The notes beneath the pieces were generated by a model. That model saw nothing but the letters and a program-made list of their open reading frames with translations, did no database searches and was not told where the DNA came from. Source: an uncultured Alphaproteobacteria bacterium (GTDB lineage: Bacteria > Pseudomonadota > Alphaproteobacteria > Caulobacterales > Caulobacteraceae). From it: DNA of 64,000 bases. Below, piece by piece: positions 7,512 to 16,899 of this stretch; the stretch's first letter is position 1; every line of letters starts with the position of its first letter. The stretch spans positions 1-64,000 of the forward strand of contig CAIOSI010000043.1 in the NCBI GenBank assembly GCA_903860975.1, written 5' to 3'. Both the position numbers and the translations under genes were made by a program.

Positions 7512-8981
7512 ATGACAGACGAAATGATCTCGCTGGGAGCCAAGCTCGCGCAGCACGCCAGGTTCCAACCCAACGCGCCGGCGGTAAGCAGTGGCGAGAC
7601 GACTTTGACCTACGCACAGCTGCACCTGCGGACCAATCGCATCGCGCGTGGCTTGGCAACCTTCGGAGTAAAGCAGGGCGATCTCGTGACTTTGGGCCTG
7701 CCCAACAGCATCGCCTTCGTCGAGGCCTGCTATGCAATCTGGAAACTCGGGGCGACACCGCAGCCGGTGTCTTTTCGCCTGCCAAAAGGCGAGCTCCAGC
7801 AGATCATGGAGCTGGCCAAAACACCGGTCGTTATAGCCGAATTCAAGCACCAGATCGACCGGCCGATCGTAACGGTGGCAGACCTTGCGGCGAGATCTGA
7901 CGATGACGCCGACCTGCCAGATGCGACAGCGCCGATCTCCAAAGCTCCGACAAGCGGCGGCTCGACAGGGCGGCCAAAGCTGATCCTGGCAGGTCAACCC
8001 GGCGTGACCCTCAAAGAAACACCCGAGGTTGGCGGCTGGCGCCTGACGCCCAATTCTATCGCGGTCTTGCCAGCGCCGCTTTACCACAACGCTGGCTTTG
8101 GCATGATGATGGCGGCGATTTCGCAGGGTTGCCACCTCGTCGTGATGCCACGTTTCGATCCCGAGGCCACTTTGGCGGAGATCGAGAAACGTCAAGCCAC
8201 CTGGGTCTATGTCGTTCCGACCATGATGAACCGGATCTGGCATTTGCCCGACGCGATCCGGGAGAAGTACGACCTCTCCTCGCTGGAAACCCTTTGGCAC
8301 CTCGCTGCTCCGTGCCCCGCCTTCCTGAAAGAAGCCTTCATCCGCTGGATCGGGCCCGACAAGGTGATGGAACTCTATGCGGGCACCGAGGCCCAGGCCG
8401 TGACGATCATCTCCGGCGCCGAGTGGCTGGAGCACAGAGGCTCTGTCGGGCGAGTGACGGTGGGTGAGATGAAAGCGGTCGGCGAGGACGGGCGCGACCT
8501 GCCCCCCCGAGAGATCGGTGAAATTTATATGCGTCGCCCAGAAGGCGCACCACCGACCTACCAGTACATCGGGGCCACGGCGAAGGTCATCGAGGGGGGC
8601 TGGGAAAGCCTGGGTGACCTCGGTTGGTTCGACGAAGACGGCTATCTCTATCTGGCTGACCGCCGCACGGACATGATCCTCGTCGGCGGCTCAAACGTCT
8701 ATCCGGCGGAGATCGAGGCGGCGCTGGAGGAACATCCGGCCGTGCAGTCCGTGGCCGTGATCGGCCTGCCGGACGACGACTTGGGTGCCAAGGTACACGC
8801 CATCGTCCAGACCAAGGGTGCCGTGACGGCCGACGAGCTGAAAATCCACCTGGCCGATCGCCTCGTCAGCTACAAGCAGCCGCGCTCCTATGAGTTCGTC
8901 GAAGAAGCCTTGCGCGACGACGCCGGCAAGGTACGCAGAAGCGCGTTGCGGGATGCCCGACTGAAGACGGCGGTCGTCTAA
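7512..8981 (+). CDS. AMP-dependent acyl-CoA synthetase (class I adenylate-forming)
   Basis: A 489-residue ligase that activates a carboxylic acid to acyl-AMP and then acyl-CoA. The phosphate-binding loop is TSGGSTGRPK (residues 147-156). Later come ELYAGTEAQ, the hinge motif DLGWFDEDGYLYLADRRTDM, ILVGGSNVYPAEIEAALEEH, and the C-terminal catalytic-lysine region DDAGKVRRSAL. The length and the short loop resemble bile-acid/steroid-type CoA ligases more than fatty-acyl ligases, but the substrate is not determined. It heads a same-strand run with the thiolase-like and DUF35 genes, so its product probably enters a beta-oxidation-like cleavage. Confidence 0.9.
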   Translation: MTDEMISLGAKLAQHARFQPNAPAVSSGETTLTYAQLHLRTNRIARGLATFGVKQGDLVTLGLPNSIAFVEACYAIWKLGATPQPVSFRLPKGELQQIMELAKTPVVIAEFKHQIDRPIVTVADLAARSDDDADLPDATAPISKAPTSGGSTGRPKLILAGQPGVTLKETPEVGGWRLTPNSIAVLPAPLYHNAGFGMMMAAISQGCHLVVMPRFDPEATLAEIEKRQATWVYVVPTMMNRIWHLPDAIREKYDLSSLETLWHLAAPCPAFLKEAFIRWIGPDKVMELYAGTEAQAVTIISGAEWLEHRGSVGRVTVGEMKAVGEDGRDLPPREIGEIYMRRPEGAPPTYQYIGATAKVIEGGWESLGDLGWFDEDGYLYLADRRTDMILVGGSNVYPAEIEAALEEHPAVQSVAVIGLPDDDLGAKVHAIVQTKGAVTADELKIHLADRLVSYKQPRSYEFVEEALRDDAGKVRRSALRDARLKTAVV

Positions 8982-9063
8982 TGGCTGCGACGGGAGACAA
9001 ACGCTTGACGGTTGTTTTCGCCACGCTTGGCGGCTAACCCAGGTTCATATTTCGGGGGGGATC

Positions 9064-10254
9064 ATGAGCATCAAGGGCAAGGCCTATGTTATGGGCGCGT
9101 TCGAGCATCCGCTCCGCGATGCGCCCAACACCTCCACCGCTCAGCTCCACGCCGAGTGCGCGCGTGGTGCCTTGGCCGACGCCGGCCTCAGCCACCTCGA
9201 TGTCGATGCTTATTTTTGCGCCGGCGACGCACCGGGCTTTGGCGGCCTGTCAATGGTCGACTACATGGGTCTGAGGAACGTCCGCCACCTGGATTCCACC
9301 GAGACTGGCGGCTCCTCCTACATCGTTCACGTCGGTCATGCGGCGCAGGCAATCGCCGAGGGCAAGTGCCAGGTGGCGTTGATCACCCTGGCCGGCCGGC
9401 CACGAAACGGCGGAAATCGCCCGGGTGCCATCACGCGGGGGTCCAGCGGTGGCCTCACGGACGGCGCGCCCGAAGCCGGCTTTGAGTCCATCTATGGCGG
9501 CTCGACCCACAACACCTACGGCATGTGCGCCATGCGCCATATGTATGAATACGGCACCACCTCTGAGCAACTCGCTTGGATCAAAGTCGCCGCCTCCCAC
9601 CATGCCCAATGGAACGAACACGCCTTCCTGAAAGATGTGGTTACGGTCGAGCAGGTTTTGAATTCGCGGATGATTTCTGACCCGCTGCACCTGCTTGACT
9701 GCTGCGTCGTCACCGACGGCGGCGGCGCCCTGATCGTCACCAGCCCCGAAGTGGCGAGCAGCCTCAAACGTCCTCTGGTCCGCGTCATGGGCGCTGGCGA
9801 GGCGCCGAAGACACCCCTAGGCGGCCTGGACCTTGACCTTACCCATTCTGGCGCAGTTTGGTCGGGCCCGCGGGCGTTCGAAGAGGCCGGCATAAAGCCT
9901 GCCGATATCAAGTACGCCTCGATCTATGACAGCTTCACGATCACGGTCCTCATGCAACTTGAGGACCTTGGTTTTTGCAAAAAGGGCGAGGGCGGCAAGT
10001 TCGTCTCAGACGGCAACCTGATCTCAGGCGTCGGAAAGCTGCCGTTTAACACCGACGGTGGCGGGCTCTGCAATAACCATCCCACCAACCGCGGTGGCAT
10101 CACCAAGGTGATCGAGGCCGTCCGCCAGCTGCGTGGCGAGGCTCATCCCAAGGTTCAGGTTCAGAATTGCGACCTCGCCATCGCTCATGGCACCGGAGGC
10201 TCGCTTGGCACCCGGCACGCCTCGGCGACGCTCATTATGGAACGGGAGGCCTGA
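9064..10254 (+). CDS. Thiolase-superfamily lipid-transfer-like protein lacking the nucleophilic cysteine (probable retro-aldolase subunit)
   Basis: A 396-residue SCP2-thiolase-type protein. The usual acyl-accepting CxS cysteine motif is replaced by DSTETGGSSYIVHVGHAAQA (about residues 77-96), so ordinary thiolysis is unlikely. The C-terminal loops persist as LCNNHPTNRGG and IAHGTGGSLGTRHASATL. Cys-less relatives paired with DUF35 proteins, such as Ltp2 with ChsH2 of mycobacterial steroid side-chain degradation, are aldolases that split beta-hydroxyacyl-CoA. The next gene encodes exactly such a DUF35 partner, with the ATG two bases after this stop. The assignment as aldolase is family-based inference. 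Confidence 0.85.
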   Translation: MSIKGKAYVMGAFEHPLRDAPNTSTAQLHAECARGALADAGLSHLDVDAYFCAGDAPGFGGLSMVDYMGLRNVRHLDSTETGGSSYIVHVGHAAQAIAEGKCQVALITLAGRPRNGGNRPGAITRGSSGGLTDGAPEAGFESIYGGSTHNTYGMCAMRHMYEYGTTSEQLAWIKVAASHHAQWNEHAFLKDVVTVEQVLNSRMISDPLHLLDCCVVTDGGGALIVTSPEVASSLKRPLVRVMGAGEAPKTPLGGLDLDLTHSGAVWSGPRAFEEAGIKPADIKYASIYDSFTITVLMQLEDLGFCKKGEGGKFVSDGNLISGVGKLPFNTDGGGLCNNHPTNRGGITKVIEAVRQLRGEAHPKVQVQNCDLAIAHGTGGSLGTRHASATLIMEREA

Positions 10255-10256
10255 AT

Positions 10257-10673
10257 ATGTCCGAAGCACGCGACCCAAACGCTCCGATGACGCGACCGAT
10301 CCCGGCTCCGGCGGTGAGTATTGAAACCAAGCCGTTTTGGGACGCCGCTTCGGAAGGCCGCTTCCTGATTGGCCGGTGTCTCGATTGCAGCAAGGCCTAC
10401 TGGTACCCGCGCAATATTTGCCCACACTGCCTTTCCCGTCACACGAAGCTGGAGGAAAGCCCGGGCGAGGGCGTCATCTACACCTATTCGGTGATGCACC
10501 GCTCGCCCACCGGCCCCTATGCCATCGGCTATGTGAACCTGAACGAAGGGCCAGCCGTACTGACCAACTTCGTCGACGTTGCTCCCAACGGCCTTTCCAT
10601 CGGCATGAAGGTGAAGGTGAAGTTTCAAGCCACCGAAGGGGGCCCGCCCGTCCCCGTCTTCGCACCGGCATAG
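10257..10673 (+). CDS. DUF35 OB-fold protein with rubredoxin-like zinc ribbon
   Basis: A 138-residue protein with the zinc ribbon C41-x2-C44 ... C55-x2-C58 (CLDC and CPHC) followed by an OB fold (GVIYTYSVMHRSP, YAIGYVNLNEGPAVLTNFVD). DUF35 proteins bind acyl-CoA and form obligate complexes with thiolase-like or hydratase/aldolase enzymes. The start at 10257 is preferred because GGGAGG lies 8 bases upstream and the ATG follows the stop of the thiolase-like gene by two bases. A longer frame upstream has no support. It is almost certainly the partner subunit of that enzyme. Confidence 0.9.
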   Translation: MSEARDPNAPMTRPIPAPAVSIETKPFWDAASEGRFLIGRCLDCSKAYWYPRNICPHCLSRHTKLEESPGEGVIYTYSVMHRSPTGPYAIGYVNLNEGPAVLTNFVDVAPNGLSIGMKVKVKFQATEGGPPVPVFAPA

Positions 10674-10807
10674 CGCAACAGCCCTCATCCCGGCTCAGAG
10701 AGACGAAGACCCGACCCTGAACAGACACTCAAGGGGACGCCACGGCCGACTGGCCGCGGCGTCTATCGGCCCGGGAAACGCGCCAATCGATTGGCGATGT
10801 GGCAAAG

Positions 10808-11878
10808 TCAGTTGGCGCCGCCACCTTTATTGGCCGTGCCCGCCTGAGCGCTCCTGGCCTCTTCCGCCCGCGCGCCGGCCAGCATGCCCGTAAGCGCATA
10901 ATTGCCCTCATGGCAGGCGTATTCGTAGACTTGGCCCTTGGTTGTCTTCATGGCGACTTCGCCGCTGAAGGGCTGCGCATAAACGGTGGGATCCTCAACG
11001 GTGAAGCCGTATTTGATCTTGTCCGGCCCGATGCGCGTAAAACGCTCGGTGACTTTCTGGTTTGGCGAGGCGCCGCGCAGGCCCTGTTCGGGACGCATGT
11101 TGATGGTCTCGACCACCAGTGTGTCGCCTTCCCAATGGCCAATGCTGTCGCCCATCCAAAGCTTGACGTTTGATGGCCCGTGTTGGGCACTCAGGCGAAT
11201 GTGGCGGATGTCGTGCACCATCTCGACGTCGATGGCGACTTCGTCCTTCGATTGCACGATCTGGTAGGTGTTGTTGTACATCAGCGGCAGCATCGGCGGC
11301 CCAGCGCTGGAGCCGAATGAGAGTAAGCAGCGCTCGCCCAGGCTGAAGCCCTCGGGGTTGTCCGTGCGACTACGCATGGCCCGCGCGCGGGCAGCCTGGG
11401 GATCGCCGGCAGCCGCAGCTCGAGCCGGCATCTGGCCGTTCACCGGCGAGGTGATGATCGACGCGCGCTTCTCGCCATTAAAGTCGATCAGGGTCGTGCC
11501 CGGATCCTTCCAACCTTGATTATAGCCGCAGTTGAAGCCGGAGATGCCGTCGGGGCCGCAGTCCGCATTCTTCAGATCCGTAACTTTCGCATCCGGAGGC
11601 GTTGGCGCATCAGCGCGGGCGACCTGCTCGCGCGTCGCCTTTTCCAGGGCATCGGCTTCCTGTCTCGTCAGGACGTTTCGTGTGCCGTACTTGGCGTCCC
11701 GCGTCAGCGGGGTGATGGTGGCGGTGGTGTACGTGCCTTGCAGATCGGGCTGACCCCAGGCGTTGCGCGGCGCGTGATACGTCGATCCAGCAGACTGGGC
11801 GAACACCGGCGCCGCGGCGATGGAAAGCGCTGCGACCGCTGAAGCGGTGAGAAATTTCGATGAAAAATGAATGGCCAT
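10808..11878 (-). CDS. Exported hypothetical protein
   Basis: A 356-residue protein with a clear Sec signal peptide (residues 1-28, cleavage near VFAQS). It is a member of a family of exported proteins of unknown function common in Caulobacterales and Sphingomonadales that carry NAWGQPDLQGTY near the N-terminus and a core IGHWEGDTLVVETINM. These proteins often occur near catabolic genes for hydrophobic compounds. Two cysteines (ADCGPDGISGFNC) could form a disulfide in the periplasm. It faces the CoA ligase-DUF35 run tail to tail. Its C-terminus is low-complexity (GTANKGGGAN). No catalytic motif is recognised. Confidence 0.75.
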   Translation of the reverse strand: MAIHFSSKFLTASAVAALSIAAAPVFAQSAGSTYHAPRNAWGQPDLQGTYTTATITPLTRDAKYGTRNVLTRQEADALEKATREQVARADAPTPPDAKVTDLKNADCGPDGISGFNCGYNQGWKDPGTTLIDFNGEKRASIITSPVNGQMPARAAAAGDPQAARARAMRSRTDNPEGFSLGERCLLSFGSSAGPPMLPLMYNNTYQIVQSKDEVAIDVEMVHDIRHIRLSAQHGPSNVKLWMGDSIGHWEGDTLVVETINMRPEQGLRGASPNQKVTERFTRIGPDKIKYGFTVEDPTVYAQPFSGEVAMKTTKGQVYEYACHEGNYALTGMLAGARAEEARSAQAGTANKGGGAN

Positions 11879-12078
11879 GACAATAAATCCTCCGGCCGGT
11901 TCTTCGTGACCGGCGCACCCACAGAATATTCCTCAACCGTCATATGGGAAGAGCCTCTATTGCACGACGGCCAATCGGTGAGCGAGCGTCGCAGGTGGGC
12001 ATCACACGCTGCATCGAAAGTTGGGCGAAGGTCGACTTATCCGACCCTGCCCTGTCGATCACCAGCAGACCCATCGGC

Positions 12079-13305
12079 CTAGGTGTCTTCGCTCGCGTCG
12101 ACCTCAAATTCAGCCAGCACTTCTTCGGTGTGTTGGCCCAGCCTGGGCGGATGTCGGCGGATATTTGAAGGGGTTGCGTAGAACTTCACAGGTGGCCTGA
12201 TCTGCTTATAGCCGCCAGCGTCAGGGTGTTCATAGGTCTCGAAGAGCCCGACGGCTGCAAGGTGGGGATCGCTTTCCAGTTCGTCCAGACGGTTGGTCCG
12301 TACGACAGGAATGGAGAGCGGCTTGAGTAGCGCCAGCCATTCTCCTGTCGTCTTGGTCTCGGTGACCGTCTCCACCAAACCATAGAGCTCATGGGTATGT
12401 TTGGCACGGGCAGCGTAGTCGGCGAAGCGAGGGTCTTTGGCCAAACTGTCGCTCCATCCGGCGACCTCAAAGAACTGATCCCACTGCTTGTCGGTGTAAG
12501 GCAGCAGGCCAATATAGCTGTCGGCGGTCTTGAAGGGCTTGCGGTTCGGATTGACGACGCGGGGGTAGCCCCACTGACCAAGCGGCGGATCGAACGTATG
12601 GTCGTACAGATGCTCGACGAGCAGGAAACTCGTTACGCACTCCAACATCGGCACTTCGACGAACTGTCCCTCGCCGGTGCGGGATTTGTGCAGCAGAGCC
12701 GCAGTGATGGCCTGGGACATAAACAGGCCCGACACCTTGTCGGCCACCAGCGTGGGTAGGATGCGCGGCGTATCGTTCCCGTCAGTGCGGGGCAGCACAT
12801 CGGCCAGACCCGAGGCCGATTGGATCAGGTCGTCATAGGCCGGTTCTCCGGCATAGGGGCCGTCTGACCCGTATCCGGCGGCGTGGACATAGACGATGTC
12901 CGGCTTCAAGGCCTTGATGTCCTCGTAGGCCAGGCCCAACCGCTTCAGCCCGTCGTAGCGGACAGAGGCGGCGAACACGTCACAGCTCTTCACAATCTTC
13001 TTCAAAGCCCTCTGCCCGGCCGGGGTCTTCAAGTCGAGCACGATGGAGCGTTTATTGCGGTTGATGGTCAGGAAGATGGGACCGAGGTCGCGCGGACAAC
13101 CTTCTGGCACATGGCCAGCCCAACGCATGATGTCCCCGCCGCCGCCGCGGCCTGACCCAGGGTCTTCCAGTTTGATGACATCGGCACCCTGGTCAGCAAG
13201 GATCTGTGTCGCATAGGCTCCGTTGACCACGCTGGTCAGGTCCAAAATGCGGATACCGCTCAACGGTCCCGTCGCCTTGCTCGCAAGTTCCTTCGCTATG
13301 CTCAC
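12079..13305 (-). CDS. CaiB/BaiF-family CoA-transferase (class III)
   Basis: About 408 residues. It moves CoA between carboxylic acids. Family features are LSGIRILDLTSVVNGAYATQ at the N-terminus, DQGADVIKLEDPGSGR, the KRSIVLDLKTPAGQ segment, and the active-site region GYGSDGPYAGEPAYDDLIQS containing the expected catalytic Asp. The start is uncertain: two GTG codons (13314 and 13305) lie close together, and the second is better placed after AGGGGA. It is divergent from the acyl-CoA dehydrogenase with only about 70 bp between, so they probably share a regulated promoter region. It likely recycles CoA onto the pathway substrate. Confidence 0.88.
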   Translation of the reverse strand: MSIAKELASKATGPLSGIRILDLTSVVNGAYATQILADQGADVIKLEDPGSGRGGGGDIMRWAGHVPEGCPRDLGPIFLTINRNKRSIVLDLKTPAGQRALKKIVKSCDVFAASVRYDGLKRLGLAYEDIKALKPDIVYVHAAGYGSDGPYAGEPAYDDLIQSASGLADVLPRTDGNDTPRILPTLVADKVSGLFMSQAITAALLHKSRTGEGQFVEVPMLECVTSFLLVEHLYDHTFDPPLGQWGYPRVVNPNRKPFKTADSYIGLLPYTDKQWDQFFEVAGWSDSLAKDPRFADYAARAKHTHELYGLVETVTETKTTGEWLALLKPLSIPVVRTNRLDELESDPHLAAVGLFETYEHPDAGGYKQIRPPVKFYATPSNIRRHPPRLGQHTEEVLAEFEVDASEDT

Positions 13306-13378
13306 TCTTCGCACTCCCCTCGCCGCTTTAGGTTGTTATGATCACTCTACAAAGTTCGCGCTAGCGCCGGGAGGCCTG

Positions 13379-14545
13379 ATGGATTTCGAGATCGCCGAAG
13401 AGCACCGGATGCTCAAGGACCTTGTGGCGAATTTCGTCCGCGACGAACTGATGCCGCTGGAAGCTGCGGTGCTGGCCCGTGAGGCTGATGGAAAGGGTGT
13501 CGGGCTTGGCCTGGAGGAGCAGGCTCGCCTGGATAAGATCGCTCACGAGCTTGGGCTGTTCGGACTGGATGCCCCAGAAGATGTCGGCGGCTCGGACTTG
13601 CCGATGGTCGCCATGGTTGGCGTCGAAGAAGAAATCGGCCGCTGCGCGACGCCCTACACTCTGCCGCCAGACAGCCCAAACCTGCGAATGCTGATGCAGA
13701 CGGTCGATGAGCGGCAGCGAGCCGCCTACCTTGCCCCCTATGTGGCCGGTAAGACGGTTTCGGCCATCGGCATCTCCGAACCGGGCGCGGGCTCCGATCC
13801 GGCGGGCATGACCACGCGCGCCGTGAGAGATGGCGACGATTGGGTCATCAACGGCCGAAAAATTTGGATTTCACGGGCCGCGGACGCGGACTTCACGATC
13901 TTGATGGCCGTGACCGACACGGAAAAGCGAGCCCGGGGCGGAATCTCGGCCTTCCTTGTGGACAAGGGCACGCCTGGCTTCAATGTCTTGCGCCGCATCC
14001 CAATGATCGGCGGCGCCTATACTTATGAGATCGCTCTAGAGGATTGCCGGGTCGAGGGCTGGAAGTTGCTGGGCCAGGAGGGTGCGGGTTTCGCACCAAT
14101 GCAGACCCGGCTTGGCACCCGGCGCATACAGATGGCGGCCTGGTCGGTCGGCATGGCGCAGCGGGCGTTGGACATGGTCCTTGAGTATGCCCCACAGCGA
14201 AAGACCTTCGGGGTTCCGCTAAGCGAGCGCCAAGCGATCCAATTCTGGGTCGCCGAGGCGGCGACGAAAATCCACGCCACGCGGCTGATGACCTACGACT
14301 GCGCCTGGAAACTCGACCAGGGCCGCGACGTGCGCAACGAGATATCGATGATCAAGTGGTTTGCCACCGAGATGGCCTATGAGACGGTCGACCGGGCAAT
14401 GCAGGCCTTTGGGGCCATGGGAATGACCAAGGAACTGCCGCTGTCCCTGATGCAGGCGAAACTTCGCACCATGCGCATCTATGACGGGCCGACCGAGGTC
14501 CATAAGTGGGTCGTGGCCCGTAATCTTTTGGGAACAAGAAAATGA
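13379..14545 (+). CDS. Acyl-CoA dehydrogenase, ACAD10/11-like
   Basis: A 388-residue FAD flavoprotein that introduces an alpha,beta double bond into an acyl-CoA. Motifs include AIGISEPGAGSDPAGMTTRA (FAD and substrate), DWVINGRKIWISRA, and the C-terminal FGAMGMTKELPLSLM, then RIYDGPTEVHKWVVARNLLG. The catalytic base sits as Asp (about D369, in YDGP), as in the ACAD10/11 group, where most acyl-CoA dehydrogenases have Glu. The start at 13379 is chosen because GGGAGG precedes it and the domain begins there; a longer frame upstream is unsupported. It overlaps the next gene by 4 nt. Confidence 0.92.
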   Translation: MDFEIAEEHRMLKDLVANFVRDELMPLEAAVLAREADGKGVGLGLEEQARLDKIAHELGLFGLDAPEDVGGSDLPMVAMVGVEEEIGRCATPYTLPPDSPNLRMLMQTVDERQRAAYLAPYVAGKTVSAIGISEPGAGSDPAGMTTRAVRDGDDWVINGRKIWISRAADADFTILMAVTDTEKRARGGISAFLVDKGTPGFNVLRRIPMIGGAYTYEIALEDCRVEGWKLLGQEGAGFAPMQTRLGTRRIQMAAWSVGMAQRALDMVLEYAPQRKTFGVPLSERQAIQFWVAEAATKIHATRLMTYDCAWKLDQGRDVRNEISMIKWFATEMAYETVDRAMQAFGAMGMTKELPLSLMQAKLRTMRIYDGPTEVHKWVVARNLLGTRK

Positions 14546-15318
14546 ACCGCGCTTTTGGAGACCACATCAAGGTCGAGGCCGTGAACAACGTGGCCGTCGT
14601 GACGATCGATAAGCCCCCTCACAACCACGTGTCGGTCGACCTGATGCGTGACCTGGCCGACGCCCTCGACGCGATCGACAGCGAGGTCAGTCTCCGCTGC
14701 TCGGTGCTTCAGGCCGAGGGAAAGAACTTCTGCGCTGGGGCCGACCTGGTGCGTAGCGAAGTCGCCGGCGGGCTTGGCGCGGTGAACCCGCTCTATGACC
14801 AGGCTGTGCGCTTGTTCTCAGCAAAAAAGCCGATCGTGGCGGCCGTTCAAGGTGCCGCGATCGGGGCGGGTCTTGGCCTGGCGGTGATGGCAGACTTCAG
14901 GATCGCCTCGCCCGATGCGCGGTTTGCCGCCAATTTCGTGAAGCTGGGCTTCCATCCAGGCTTTGGCCTTACCCACACCTTGCCGCGACTGATCGGTCCC
15001 ACCAAGGCCGAACTGATGTGCCTCACCGGCCGCCGCGTGAAGGCTGAGGATGGTTTAGCCTGGGGCCTGGTCGATGAAATCGTGCCGCCGGAAGACCTTC
15101 GTGCCGCAGCGCTCAAACTGGCCACAGAAATCGCCGAGAATGCCCCGCTCGCGATCGTGGCGACCCGCAAAACCATGCGCGGCGACCTGGCCACCGCGGT
15201 GCGCGCCCAAACCGACAAGGAGGCCGCCGAGCAGGGCTGGCTGCGCGATACCGAAGACTACAAAGAAGGTGTTCGTTCCGTGTCTGAGCGCCGGGTTGGC
15301 AATTTCATCGGACGCTAA
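14542..15318 (+). CDS. Enoyl-CoA hydratase/isomerase family protein
   Basis: A 258-residue crotonase-fold protein. The CoA-oxyanion hole is built by FCAGADL (63-69) and GAAIGAGLGLA (104-114). The position of the first catalytic Glu of classical hydratases (PEI in FGxPEI) reads ANFVKLGF, while the second (AELMCLTG, about E157) is present. The enzyme may therefore be a hydratase with altered chemistry or an isomerase. The ATGA overlap with the dehydrogenase shows operon coupling. Its TAA stop overlaps the stop of the convergent eda gene. Confidence 0.88.
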   Translation: MNRAFGDHIKVEAVNNVAVVTIDKPPHNHVSVDLMRDLADALDAIDSEVSLRCSVLQAEGKNFCAGADLVRSEVAGGLGAVNPLYDQAVRLFSAKKPIVAAVQGAAIGAGLGLAVMADFRIASPDARFAANFVKLGFHPGFGLTHTLPRLIGPTKAELMCLTGRRVKAEDGLAWGLVDEIVPPEDLRAAALKLATEIAENAPLAIVATRKTMRGDLATAVRAQTDKEAAEQGWLRDTEDYKEGVRSVSERRVGNFIGR

Positions 15319-15932
15319 AGGCGCCCGAGTGCAGCGGCCTTGCGCGCCAGCTGTGTGATGTGGCTCCAGTCGCCAGCGCGAACGGCGGCCTGTGGGGCGA
15401 CCCAGCTGCCGCCGACACAGACCACGTTGGGCAGCGCCAGGTAGTTCGCCGCATTCTCAGCGTTTATGCCACCGGTCGGGCAGAACTTCGCCTGCTGGAA
15501 GGGGCTGGCGAAGGCCTTCAGCGCGTCCACCCCGCCCACAACATTGGCCGGGAATAGCTTGAAGTGCGTGAAGCCGGCCGCCAGGCCCGCCATCAGCTCC
15601 GTGGCCGTGGCGATCCCAGGCATCAGGGGAATCGCCCCCTCGCAGGTCTCGCCCTCGATTAAGCCGGGGCTTACGCAGAACTGGCCGCCGACATCGGCTA
15701 CGGCCTGACGCATAGCTGGCGTCAACACGGTTCCGGCCCCGACCACCGCGCCTTCGATCTCGCCGGCCATCCGCTGGACGCACTCCAGCGCAACGGGCGT
15801 ACGAAGGGTGATCTCAAGAACCGAAAGGCCGCCGGCCACCAGAGCTCGACCCAAGGGTACGGCATCGGCCACCTCATCGATCACCAGGACCGGGATGACG
15901 GATGCGCGTGAGACAATCTGGTCGATAATCAC
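15315..15932 (-). CDS. eda: 2-keto-3-deoxy-6-phosphogluconate aldolase
   Basis: A 205-residue class I aldolase that cleaves KDPG to pyruvate and glyceraldehyde-3-phosphate, the last step of the Entner-Doudoroff route. The catalytic Glu is in [10 protein letters not shown] and the Schiff-base Lys in [24 protein letters not shown] and [17 protein letters not shown] complete the phosphate site. It is the last gene of pgl-edd-glk-eda, overlapping glk by 4 nt. Confidence 0.95.
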   Translation of the reverse strand: MIIDQIVSRASVIPVLVIDEVADAVPLGRALVAGGLSVLEITLRTPVALECVQRMAGEIEGAVVGAGTVLTPAMRQAVADVGGQFCVSPGLIEGETCEGAIPLMPGIATATELMAGLAAGFTHFKLFPANVVGGVDALKAFASPFQQAKFCPTGGINAENAANYLALPNVVCVGGSWVAPQAAVRAGDWSHITQLARKAAALGRL

Positions 15933-16897
15933 TGCCGCTCCATCATCGCCAGTTCACGCGCCGCCCCGATCAGCGCCGGATAAGGATGCAGCACCAGCGA
16001 CGTCGGTATCTGCTGAAGATACGGTGTCAATCGCCCCTTGTCCTCGAACCTTGCCCGGAAGGAGCCGCTCGCCAACCGATCCGCCATCCGAGGTGCGATG
16101 CCACCGGAAACGAACACGCCGCCCCGCGCGCCGAAGCTTAGCGCCAGGTCACCGGCCACCGATCCCAAGATCCCGCAGAAACGATCGAGGGTCTCGTTAG
16201 CTAAAGCATCGCCCTTGTTTGCAGCCTCATAGACGGCCTTTTCGTCGGCAAGGACGGGCTCGACCTGATTGAGGCTCGCCAGGACTCCATAAAGCTCGAA
16301 CAGGCCTCGTCCAGACAGGATGCGCTCTATCGAGACCCGTCCGTGACGCGCCCGGAATCGACTCCAGACTTCAACCTCGACATCGTCAGAGGGCGCGAAG
16401 GCGGCGTGCCCGCCCTCGGTGGAAACCGCCATGTCTCCGCGCTCGCTACGCGCCAGGCCCGCGACGCCAAAGCCGGTTCCTGCGCCCAGTACGAGCATCG
16501 GGCAATCTGAGCCACCGCGTCGGCTGGCGCCAAGCGGGCGTAGGCTGTCACCACTCAACAGCGGACAAGCCAGCGCCTGAGCGGCGAAGTCGTTGATCAG
16601 CCGGACCGCTTCGAACTCGAATTGGGCCAGAAGCTCGCCCTCGGAGACCTGCCAGTCGAGGTTGGTGAACTCGATCTCGCCATCCAGCACCGGGCCTGCC
16701 ACGGCGATCACCGCTCGCGGCGGGCGCTTTCGACCCACGGTTCGATCCAGATAGTCAGTGATTACCTCGCTCAGTGTGGCGTAGTCGGCCGCCGGATAGA
16801 TTTGGAGGTTGCGGACCCGGCCTTCGCCGTCGATCAGGGCCAAACGCGCGTTGGTTCCGCCGACGTCGCCAACGAGGCCGCCAAATTGAGTTTTCAT
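15929..16897 (-). CDS. glk: Glucokinase
   Basis: A 322-residue ROK-independent (Glk family) glucokinase that phosphorylates glucose with ATP. The N-terminal phosphate motif is [15 protein letters not shown]. Sugar-binding [20 protein letters not shown] and the ATP-binding [14 protein letters not shown] follow. It stands between edd (2-nt gap) and eda (4-nt overlap) in one operon, feeding glucose-6-phosphate into Zwf-Pgl-Edd-Eda. Confidence 0.95.
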   Translation of the reverse strand: MKTQFGGLVGDVGGTNARLALIDGEGRVRNLQIYPAADYATLSEVITDYLDRTVGRKRPPRAVIAVAGPVLDGEIEFTNLDWQVSEGELLAQFEFEAVRLINDFAAQALACPLLSGDSLRPLGASRRGGSDCPMLVLGAGTGFGVAGLARSERGDMAVSTEGGHAAFAPSDDVEVEVWSRFRARHGRVSIERILSGRGLFELYGVLASLNQVEPVLADEKAVYEAANKGDALANETLDRFCGILGSVAGDLALSFGARGGVFVSGGIAPRMADRLASGSFRARFEDKGRLTPYLQQIPTSLVLHPYPALIGAARELAMMERQ

Positions 16898-16899
16898 GC

